Source: DASSFZ01 sp035292585
GTDB taxonomy: Bacteria > Chloroflexota > Anaerolineae > Fen-1058
Assembly (NCBI GenBank): GCA_035292585.1
Contig: DATDPU010000033.1
Span: forward strand, 1-64,000
DNA length: 64,000 bases
Direction: 5' to 3'
Shown: positions 48,718-56,987 of the stretch, in pieces
Position numbering within the stretch: the stretch's first letter is position 1
How the letters are laid out: every line of letters starts with the position of its first letter
Made by a program: the position numbers and the translations under genes
Notes under the pieces: model-generated
The model's database searches: none
What the model was told of the DNA's origin: nothing
The model's input: the letters and a program-made list of their open reading frames with translations, nothing else

Positions 48718-49849
48718 GCACGCGCTCCTCGGCAACCTGATAAATGATGCGGGCTGCCCGGAACGCCGCATTCGGTCGAGCGATGGCGCGCGCGTTCACC
48801 GACAACTCTTCCAGGCGTCCGGGGTTGTTCAACCAGGCGCGCAGCGTGGTGACGACTTGGGCGGGGCGCGGGCAATACGCCCCGGCGCCGGCCTGGATCA
48901 CGAATTGCGGGTTGCCTTCTTCCTGCCCGGGGACGAAGTCGAAGAGGATGAGCGGCAGGCCGCGCACCAGGGCTTCGGCAATCGTATTCGAACCGGCTTT
49001 GCCGATCAGGACCGTGGCCGCGGCCATCCAATCGGACATGTTGCGCGTGAAGCCCAGCACGCGCGTGGGCATCGGCCAATCGGCGGCTTCCAACTCTTCG
49101 CGCAGCATCTGGTTGCGCCCGGTGATGATCACCAACTGCGCGTCCAGCCCGCTCTCGCCGAGCGTGTGGGCGATATCGTAGACCCGACCCATGCCCTCGC
49201 CCCCGCCGCTCAACAAGATGATCGGCTTGCGTGGATCGAAGCCTAAGCGCCGGCGCAACAGATCGGGCGGCTCGATCGGATCGAGAAAGCGGGGATGCAC
49301 CGGCAGGCCGGTGACGGCAACGCGATCGGCGGGCGCACCCCGGCGGATCGCCCGCTCGCGCGCCACCTCGGTCGGCACGAGATAGCGCTCTGCGCCGGGC
49401 GCGCACCACAGCGCATGATTCGTGACAATGTCGGTGAAGACGAAGAGGCAAGGGATGCGCAGCCAGGTGAGCGGGTAACTGTAGGTGGGGTGGAAGGAGA
49501 CGAACAGATCGGCCGGACGATCGGCCAGCAGCTCGCGCATCGCGCGGCGCATGGGCCACCACATGATGCTGGCGCCCAGGCGAATGCGGGCGTGCGTATC
49601 GAGCGCATGGAAGAACGCGCCGAGCAGGGGCCGGGCAAAGCGCGCCGTCTGCGTGTAGGTCTGCCGGCCCCGGTTGTAGGGGAACGGCGCGTAGTCGGCC
49701 AGCGCGTCGACGAGCTCAACCTGCGCGCAATCGCCGGCGGTTCGGCGCAGGGCTTCGCGCACGGCTTCGGCCGGGGCGCGATGCCCGCCGCCGACGTCGG
49801 CGAACAGGAAGACGAGTCGAGCCGGGCGTTGAGGGGTTAGGGTCGACAC
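48701..49849 (-). CDS. MurG/MGDG-synthase-like glycosyltransferase
   Basis: The protein has 382 residues. The N-terminal loop FADVGGGHRAPAEAV and the donor site GKAGSNTIAEALVRGLPLI are typical of monogalactosyldiacylglycerol synthases and processive diacylglycerol glucosyltransferases. LLSGGGEGMGRVYDIA opens the second Rossmann domain. It probably makes glycolipids for the membrane. It starts four bases before the DUF951 stop. Confidence 0.87.
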   Translation of the reverse strand: MSTLTPQRPARLVFLFADVGGGHRAPAEAVREALRRTAGDCAQVELVDALADYAPFPYNRGRQTYTQTARFARPLLGAFFHALDTHARIRLGASIMWWPMRRAMRELLADRPADLFVSFHPTYSYPLTWLRIPCLFVFTDIVTNHALWCAPGAERYLVPTEVARERAIRRGAPADRVAVTGLPVHPRFLDPIEPPDLLRRRLGFDPRKPIILLSGGGEGMGRVYDIAHTLGESGLDAQLVIITGRNQMLREELEAADWPMPTRVLGFTRNMSDWMAAATVLIGKAGSNTIAEALVRGLPLILFDFVPGQEEGNPQFVIQAGAGAYCPRPAQVVTTLRAWLNNPGRLEELSVNARAIARPNAAFRAARIIYQVAEERVRDRAR

Positions 49850-49852
49850 AGG

Positions 49853-50080
49853 TCAGGTTGACCGATTGGCAAGCGCTGAGCGATCCGTTGTCGCTGCGCG
49901 CCGGACGAAAGTCTTGAGGCGTTTCGCGAACTCCCCACGCGGAAGCAGCACCCGCCGGCCGCAGGTGGCGCACTTGAGGCCAATGTCTGCGCCCACGCGC
50001 ACCACCGTCCATTCGTAGCCGCCGCACGGATGGGGTTTGCGCAGGCGGACGACATCATCGATTTCTACCTGAACCGGCAT
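49853..50080 (-). CDS. DUF951 family protein
   Basis: The protein has 75 residues: VRLRKPHPCGGYEWTVVRVGAD and LKCATCGRRVLLPRGEF, the typical DUF951 sequence with three conserved Cys. The family is widespread in Gram-positive bacteria and Chloroflexota; its role is unknown, but the Cys set suggests metal or nucleic-acid binding. It is the first gene of the leftward group running to the Na/Pi-like gene. Confidence 0.92.
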   Translation of the reverse strand: MPVQVEIDDVVRLRKPHPCGGYEWTVVRVGADIGLKCATCGRRVLLPRGEFAKRLKTFVRRAATTDRSALANRST

Positions 50081-50167
50081 GGGGTATCCTATAGCGATGC
50101 CCGGTCTTTGTAAGCACCCGAAGCGGGGGGCAGGGGCGCCGACCTGGCACGCCTGGATTATAAACTG

Positions 50168-52117
50168 TTATGGGCTGACGGACAACACTCGCTGTGGGCC
50201 TTCGCCGTTCTCGCGCGTTGCCAGCCGGTAGGAGACGGTCGTCACCGTCGCCCGATCGAGGTCTTGCAGCGCCAGGTTGAGCGCGATCGCCGCGTTCTGG
50301 TGCAGCGCTTGCTCCAACAGGTTGTCCATCACCAGATGGCCGACGATGACGTGGATGAAGCCCTGCGGTATTTCTTTGAGCAGGTCTTCGATATAGCGGT
50401 GCACCGGATCGGCCAGGTTGCGATAGGGCGAGGGTAGGAGGGTCAGGTAGGCCTCGTCGCCGATACGCTCCTGCCACTTCTGCTTCACGCGCTCCGCCTT
50501 GTCCGGGTCGATGGCGACGTGTACGGCGGTCCAGGGGACGCCCAGCGATTTGGCGAAGTTGATGGTGTGAATCGTTCCGGCGTGGACATCGTCGACCAGC
50601 ACCAGCGTCTTGACCGGGCGCGGGCGGATGTTGGGCCAGCGCGTGCCCTGACCCAAAATGCGCGCCACATCTTTGTAATGGCTGTGAATGCGGAAGAAGA
50701 TGAACACCAGCGTCGGGATCAGGATGACGACGATCCACGCTCCCTCGCGGAATTTGGCGACCGCGAAAATCAGCATCACGATGCCCGTCATCGTCGCGCC
50801 GAAGCCGCTGATAAACATCTTCAGACGCCAGCGCGGATCATGCTGCACCGGGAAGCCGTGCAGCTCGGCGTGCTCGCCGGGCCGCAGGCGGCCGATCGCG
50901 CGCCAGCGCCGCACCATGCCCGACTGCGACAGCGTGAACGAGAGGAACACGCCGACAGCGTACAGCGGGATCAAGCGCGTCGTCTCGGCGTCAAACATGA
51001 TCACCAGCAGCGAGGCCATCGCGGCCAGCACTACAATTCCCCAGTGGAACACCAGCCGCCGCCCGCGATAGGTCAGCTGCCGGGGCAGGAAGCCATCCTG
51101 CGCCATGAAGTTCGCCACGCGCGGGAAGTCGGCGAACGAGGTATTGGCCGCCATCAACAGGATGATCGCCGTCGCCATTAGCAACAGCACGTACAGCGCC
51201 CCTTCGCCGAAAATGGTGCGGCCGATCTGCGACATGACCGTCTCCGTCATACCCTCGAAGGCATACGCATCGACCTGGTGCGCCAGCAGCGTGATGCCCA
51301 GGAAGGTCGTGGTGAGGATGGCGACCAGCACGGTCAGCGTCAGCGCCGCATTGCGACTGCGCGGCTCTTTGAACGCCGGCACGCCATCGGAGATGGCCTC
51401 GATGCCGGTCAAGGCGGTGCAGCCGCTGGCAAAGGCGCGCAGCACCAGCAGCACGGTCAGCGGCTGCGCCTGGTGTTCGATGAATTCTCGCGGTGTGACC
51501 GCGCCCAGCGTACCCGTGAGTAACTGAATCAGGCCGGCGCCAAGCGTCAGCGCCATCAGGGTGATGAAGAAGTAGGTGGGGATGGCGAACGCCCGCCCCG
51601 ATTCCTTCACGCCGCGCAGGTTGATCAGCGTGATGGCCCAAATCACCGCCAACGCGATCTGCACTTTGTACGGATGTAACTCCTGAGCGAACGAGGCGAT
51701 CTGTTCCACACCGTTGGAAATGCTCACGGCCACCGTCAGGATGTAATCGGTCAGCAGCGCCGCGCCGGCGACTTGCGCAACGTTGAGGCCCAGGTTATGA
51801 CGTGACACGATGTACGCGCCGCCGCCGGTCGGATACGCGTAGATCGTCTGCCGGTATGAAATGGTGACGATGATCAACAGGCCGGCGATCACCAGTGCGA
51901 TAGGGATCGACAGGCCGAAGACGGCGGCGCCCGCCAGCGCCAGCACGATCAGGATTTCCTGCGTGGCGTAGGCCACCGACGACAGCGCATCCGACGCGAA
52001 TACGGCCAGCGCGACCCTTTTGCTGATCGCCTGGTGCGGCGCGTCGGCGGTGCTCAGCGGCGGGCCAAATAAAATACGCGCCAACGAGCGGCGCGGCGCC
52101 GTTACAGTTGTTGCCAT
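50168..52117 (-). CDS. KimA-like APC-family potassium importer
   Basis: The protein has 649 residues from ATG 52117 (GGAG six bases upstream). KRVALAVFASDALSSVAYAT and AYPTGGGAYIVSRHNLG are signatures of KimA (YdaO) type permeases. Twelve membrane helices are followed by a cytosolic Usp-like domain (VKTLVLVDDVHAGTIHTINF). KimA is a high-affinity K+/H+ symporter controlled by c-di-AMP. The two TrkA genes next to it strengthen the potassium assignment. Confidence 0.85.
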   Translation of the reverse strand: MATTVTAPRRSLARILFGPPLSTADAPHQAISKRVALAVFASDALSSVAYATQEILIVLALAGAAVFGLSIPIALVIAGLLIIVTISYRQTIYAYPTGGGAYIVSRHNLGLNVAQVAGAALLTDYILTVAVSISNGVEQIASFAQELHPYKVQIALAVIWAITLINLRGVKESGRAFAIPTYFFITLMALTLGAGLIQLLTGTLGAVTPREFIEHQAQPLTVLLVLRAFASGCTALTGIEAISDGVPAFKEPRSRNAALTLTVLVAILTTTFLGITLLAHQVDAYAFEGMTETVMSQIGRTIFGEGALYVLLLMATAIILLMAANTSFADFPRVANFMAQDGFLPRQLTYRGRRLVFHWGIVVLAAMASLLVIMFDAETTRLIPLYAVGVFLSFTLSQSGMVRRWRAIGRLRPGEHAELHGFPVQHDPRWRLKMFISGFGATMTGIVMLIFAVAKFREGAWIVVILIPTLVFIFFRIHSHYKDVARILGQGTRWPNIRPRPVKTLVLVDDVHAGTIHTINFAKSLGVPWTAVHVAIDPDKAERVKQKWQERIGDEAYLTLLPSPYRNLADPVHRYIEDLLKEIPQGFIHVIVGHLVMDNLLEQALHQNAAIALNLALQDLDRATVTTVSYRLATRENGEGPQRVLSVSP

Positions 52118-52185
52118 GTGTAGCTCCATCAGCCGGCCGGCAAGCGCGTGGAACCCGGCCGGTCTATCTTCTACCTCTACCCTAC

Positions 52186-52335
52186 TACTACCCCGACCGC
52201 CTCATTCTGCGGGGTTGGGACGGCAGTTGCACTGCCGTCCGCCGCAGTTCTGGCCGCCGCCCGCCCTCCTAAACTGCAAATGAGGGCGGCGGTCATGCGG
52301 CGGGAACTATGCAATTTCAAGTTGTCGAAGTACTA
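52186..52335. mobile_element. MITE-like element B, copy 2; supplies the trkA stop codon
   Basis: This 150-bp copy begins TACTACCCCGACCGCC and ends GTTGTCGAAGTACTA. The terminal CTA at 52333-52335 is the complement of the stop codon TAG of the TrkA gene. It has the same internal GCCGCCGCCC and GGGCGGCGG segments as copy 1, with one of the two central units missing. Confidence 0.8.
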
Positions 52336-52998
52336 CACTCGTCCCAGCAGCTTGGCCAGCGCTTCGCGCTGCGCCGTCCGCACGACGGCCAGCACTTCGT
52401 CAAACGCGTGCAGCACCGTATCGCCGCGCGGGGTGATCACGTCGCCTTTGCGGATCACTGCCGCGATGGTGCAGTCGGGCGGCCAGGGCACATCCTTGAT
52501 GGCCTGGCCGTTGGCGACGGCGGTCTCGGCGATCTTCTCCTCCACGATTTCCACTTCGCCTTTGCGCAGCGTGAGCAGCGTCAGCATATCGCCCAGCGAC
52601 ATCTCTTCCGCAATCATCTTGGCTATCAGGTCGGCCTGGTTCAGCGCCACGTCCACCCCCATTTCCGACGTGAACAGCCAGGCGTTGCGCGGGTTGTTGA
52701 CGCGCGCGATGATGCGCGGCACGTTGAATTCAAATCGCGCCAAACTGGTGACGACGAGGTTGGTCTCATCGCTGCCGGTGACCGCGGCGACCACGTTCGC
52801 CTTGCGGATCCCCGATTGTTCAAGCCGGGTCGGGTCGGTCCCATCGCCGGGATTGATGATCTCGGCCGGCAGCTCCTGATGCAGCTTAACCAGCACATCG
52901 GGCCGCGGATCGATGATGCGAATCGTATGTCCTTCGTCCAGGAGGATCGAACCCAGGTGTGAACCGACCTTACCGCCGCCAATGATCAAGACAAACAT
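52333..52998 (-). CDS. TrkA/KtrA-type potassium channel regulator (2)
   Basis: The protein has 221 residues. The Rossmann RCK-N domain starts VLIIGGGKVGSHLGSILLDEG, with IIDPRPDV after strand 2; the RCK-C domain runs from about 140 (VEIVEEKIAETAVANGQAIK). It binds NAD(H) or ATP and gates a K+ permease. GGAGGGAAC precedes the ATG. The C-terminus is set by the end of MITE-like element B, so the native tail may have been longer. Confidence 0.9.
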   Translation of the reverse strand: MFVLIIGGGKVGSHLGSILLDEGHTIRIIDPRPDVLVKLHQELPAEIINPGDGTDPTRLEQSGIRKANVVAAVTGSDETNLVVTSLARFEFNVPRIIARVNNPRNAWLFTSEMGVDVALNQADLIAKMIAEEMSLGDMLTLLTLRKGEVEIVEEKIAETAVANGQAIKDVPWPPDCTIAAVIRKGDVITPRGDTVLHAFDEVLAVVRTAQREALAKLLGRV

Positions 52999-53017
52999 GT
53001 TCCCTCCGCGCGATGCG

Positions 53018-53665
53018 TCACTGCGTCCGCACCTGTGCTTCCAGCTCCGCCAGCAACTCGGAAGGCAGGCTCAAATACGCCAGGTCGGCCGTCTGAAACG
53101 TTTCGCCGGCCCTGGGCACGAAGGCGCGGCCGGCGCGCGTCACCGCCACGACCAGCGCCCGGCTGTTCAACACACCCGCCAGCGGACGGCCCACCCAGGC
53201 GGCGGGAACCTTCACTTCCAGCAGCTTCACTTCGCCGTGACCGATCAGCTCCATCTCGATCAGGCCGGGGTGCAGCAGGAGATGCTGGATGCGCTGCGCT
53301 CCCCAGGACGAGGAGGCAACCGTCTGCAAGCCCATGCGCTCATAGACTTCGTAGCGCGCCGGGTTGTAGATGCGCGCCACGACATTGGGCACTTTGTAGA
53401 TGTCCCGCGCGATCTTGGCGGCAATGATGTTGGCGTTATCGCTGGCGGTGGTTGTGGCAAACGCCTGCGCCGCTTCGATGCCGGCGCGTTGCAGCACGCT
53501 GCGGTCGAAACCGAAGCCCTGCACGGTGCGGCCTTTGAAGTCCGGCCCGAGCCGCTCGAAGGCGCCAGGGTTCATATCGACGATGGTCACAGCGTGACCT
53601 TGCTGCGAGATGGATACGGCCAGTTCGGCGCCGACCCGCCCGCAACCCACAATGAGCACGTTCAT
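53018..53665 (-). CDS. TrkA/KtrA-type potassium channel regulator (1)
   Basis: The protein has 215 residues. RCK-N begins VLIVGCGRVGAELAVSISQQG, with IVDMNPGAFERLG, and RCK-C follows from about 140 (VKLLEVKVPAAWVGRPLAG). TGGAGGAAG precedes the ATG. It lies 19 bp upstream of the second TrkA gene; paired TrkA genes usually act as a heteromeric ring on one permease. Confidence 0.9.
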   Translation of the reverse strand: MNVLIVGCGRVGAELAVSISQQGHAVTIVDMNPGAFERLGPDFKGRTVQGFGFDRSVLQRAGIEAAQAFATTTASDNANIIAAKIARDIYKVPNVVARIYNPARYEVYERMGLQTVASSSWGAQRIQHLLLHPGLIEMELIGHGEVKLLEVKVPAAWVGRPLAGVLNSRALVVAVTRAGRAFVPRAGETFQTADLAYLSLPSELLAELEAQVRTQ

Positions 53666-53690
53666 TCAGCTTCCTCCACTGCCGGACAAA

Positions 53691-53722
53691 TCAAAAGCCC
53701 ACCCCGACGACGGGCGGGCCTT
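53691..53722 (-). terminator. Rho-independent terminator after the roadblock gene
   Basis: On the minus strand GCCCGCCC pairs with GGGTGGGC (one G-T pair) across GTCGTCG and is followed by TTTTGATTT. It separates the roadblock gene from the potassium module. Confidence 0.75.
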
Positions 53723-53798
53723 ATGCGCGTGTACGCTCGCCTACGTAATTTGCATCCCGATTATAGCGAGGACTGGATCGCCTGTCAAAATCGATCGG

Positions 53799-54206
53799 CT
53801 AACGCGTGAGAATGCGACGGACCTGTTCGGCCGAGCGATTGAGCGCCAACATCACCAGACCCAGTTTCGCCTCGTGGCTGACCATCACGGCCAGCGCGGC
53901 ATCGGCGCCGGCCGGCACGACCACGATCCCGCCTTCACTGCCATCGATCAGCACGCGACTGATCGTGCCGCGCGCGAGTTGCGCCAGTACGCGATCGCTC
54001 AACGCGATGATCGACGCCGCCATCGCGGCCACCTGCGGGCTATCGGCCGGGTTCTCGGCGCGCTTGCGGCGGCCGTTTCCGTGCGGCAAATGCGCGGCCA
54101 CTACGAACCCGTCCAGACTGACCACGACGGTCCCTTGCAGACCATCCACCGCCTCGTGCAGGCTGCGCAGGATATCCTCGATCTGATTGACGCGATATTC
54201 GGGCAT
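53799..54206 (-). CDS. roadblock/LC7 domain protein (MglB-like)
   Basis: The protein has 135 residues from ATG 54206 (MPEYRVNQIEDILRSL). The single roadblock fold shows VVVSLDGFVVAAHLPHG, MAASIIALSDRVLAQLARG and IVVVPAGADAALAVMVSHEA. MglB-type proteins act as GTPase-activating partners of Ras-like MglA; no GTPase gene is adjacent. An inserted basic loop (GNGRRKRAEN) is unusual. Confidence 0.85.
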   Translation of the reverse strand: MPEYRVNQIEDILRSLHEAVDGLQGTVVVSLDGFVVAAHLPHGNGRRKRAENPADSPQVAAMAASIIALSDRVLAQLARGTISRVLIDGSEGGIVVVPAGADAALAVMVSHEAKLGLVMLALNRSAEQVRRILTR

Positions 54207-54252
54207 AAACTCAACCTGGCCTCCAGGCCACGAAACCACGCAGAGTATACCA

Positions 54253-54319
54253 CGCAACCAACCAACCAACTAGCCAACTAACCAACGAACACTTGTTGGT
54301 TGGATAGTTGGATCGTTGG

Positions 54320-54322
<3 letters not shown>
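54253..54322. repeat. inverted CCAAC / GTTGG heptamer-like array at the hutU end
   Basis: AACCAACCAACCAACTAGCC faces GTTGGTTGGATAGTTGGATC. The array ends at the hutU stop codon. Similar GTTAGTTGG units end selA (2141-2165) and flank the GIY-YIG gene. Confidence 0.75.
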
Positions 54323-55969
<1,647 letters not shown>

Positions 55970-56022
55970 AAGCATCCTCCAGTTCGACGCTGGCCGCAGG
56001 TCTTAGCGCAGCACCCCTCGCT

Positions 56023-56098
56023 GTTCGGGCAGCAGTTGCACTGCTGCCGCCCGCCCCCCTATAATTGCAATGAGGGGCGGCTGAACTGCGGCGGAAAT
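56023..56098. repeat. CAGTTGCACTG palindrome with diverged arms
   Basis: GGGCAGCAGTTGCACTGCTGCC is a palindrome followed by CCCCCCTATAATTGCAATGAG and GGGGCGGCTGAACTGCGGC. It recalls the ends of element B and the units at 22780-22906. The remainder of the gap up to 56211 shows nothing further. Confidence 0.55.
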
Positions 56099-56211
56099 AG
56101 CTTTTAAGACAGCCTGAAACCTGCGCCGATAATGGGGAAGTGTTGCAGCTTGATTAAGGCCGGTAACAGACCGGCGTGTTCAGCGTCGAGTAGGCCTTTC
56201 GGCCAGTTGTC

Positions 56212-56787
56212 ATGATCGAAACTCTTCGTTATCATTCTTACAAAATGCCAACCTTGATTGTTCCGTCCACGAATCTGGTTACTACGCCGGACATCGAGAA
56301 GCTGCGCCGCGAGAGCGTGACGGGTTGGTTGATCACCAACAACAACCGCCGGCTCACCCCGACCTTCCATTACGGCCCTGAAGAGTCGCGCCCGCTCCTG
56401 GCGACTGCGCTGCACGAGAGTGTTTCACGCCAGATCGGCGCGGCGATCACCGGCCCGCACGCGACGGCGATTGCCGACCGGTTGGCGTTCGCCGGTTTTA
56501 CGTTTCGCGACACCAAACGGCGGCTTGCCACCCAGACCATTGCCGTATGGCTGGCGATGCCGTTCGAGATCGATTGGACAATCAAGCTGTATTATGCGGC
56601 CTGGTATTCCTATCTGACCAGTCAGGCGCTGGCCGGTTGGTTGGCCTGGCAGGAAGAAGGCATTCTGCCGGTCACCGCGTTGCGCCGGATGCGCGAGCGG
56701 CTGCTGCAAGATTCGGTTGCGGTGCTGACCCGTCTCGAGCTGATCGAATTCCTCAAGCACCTCGACACACTCGCCGCCGAGTGGTAA
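56212..56787 (+). CDS. unknown 191-aa protein upstream of the kinase-like gene
   Basis: The product has 191 residues from ATG 56212; ATG 56245 (MPTLIVPSTN) is an equally good start and neither has a clear ribosome binding site. It contains DIEKLRRESVTGWLITNNNR, a helix-rich middle, and two hydrophobic helices (IKLYYAAWYSYLTSQALAGW). It ends LTRLELIEFLKHLDTLAAEW. No family is recognised. It lies 200 bp before the 891-aa phosphotransferase-like gene in the same direction. Confidence 0.55.
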   Translation: MIETLRYHSYKMPTLIVPSTNLVTTPDIEKLRRESVTGWLITNNNRRLTPTFHYGPEESRPLLATALHESVSRQIGAAITGPHATAIADRLAFAGFTFRDTKRRLATQTIAVWLAMPFEIDWTIKLYYAAWYSYLTSQALAGWLAWQEEGILPVTALRRMRERLLQDSVAVLTRLELIEFLKHLDTLAAEW

Positions 56788-56910
56788 AGCAAATCACTTT
56801 CACCTGACCTCCCCGGCAGGCTCTTCCTGGCGTAATTCAGCCGTCGCCTTTCGTTCAATACGTCAGGAAGACGAGGGTCACTTGTCTTTTGACAATTGGC
56901 CCATCCGGTA

Positions 56911-56938
56911 TAGACTATGACCGCGCGGTCATTATAAT
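56911..56938 (+). promoter_or_regulatory. promoter with a 16-bp palindromic operator as spacer
   Basis: TAGACT (-35-like, 56911-56916) and a perfect TATAAT (56933-56938) are separated by exactly 16 bp, and these 16 bp are the perfect palindrome ATGACCGCGCGGTCAT (56917-56932). GACCG..CGGTC is a common TetR-family operator form. A second promoter, TTGACA (56889-56894) N16 TAGACT, overlaps it. The start would be about 40 nt before ATG 56988. Confidence 0.7.
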
Positions 56939-56987
56939 CCACTCGTGCAAAACAGCGCGGCGTAGCAACCCGCTAAAGATCGGTGCG

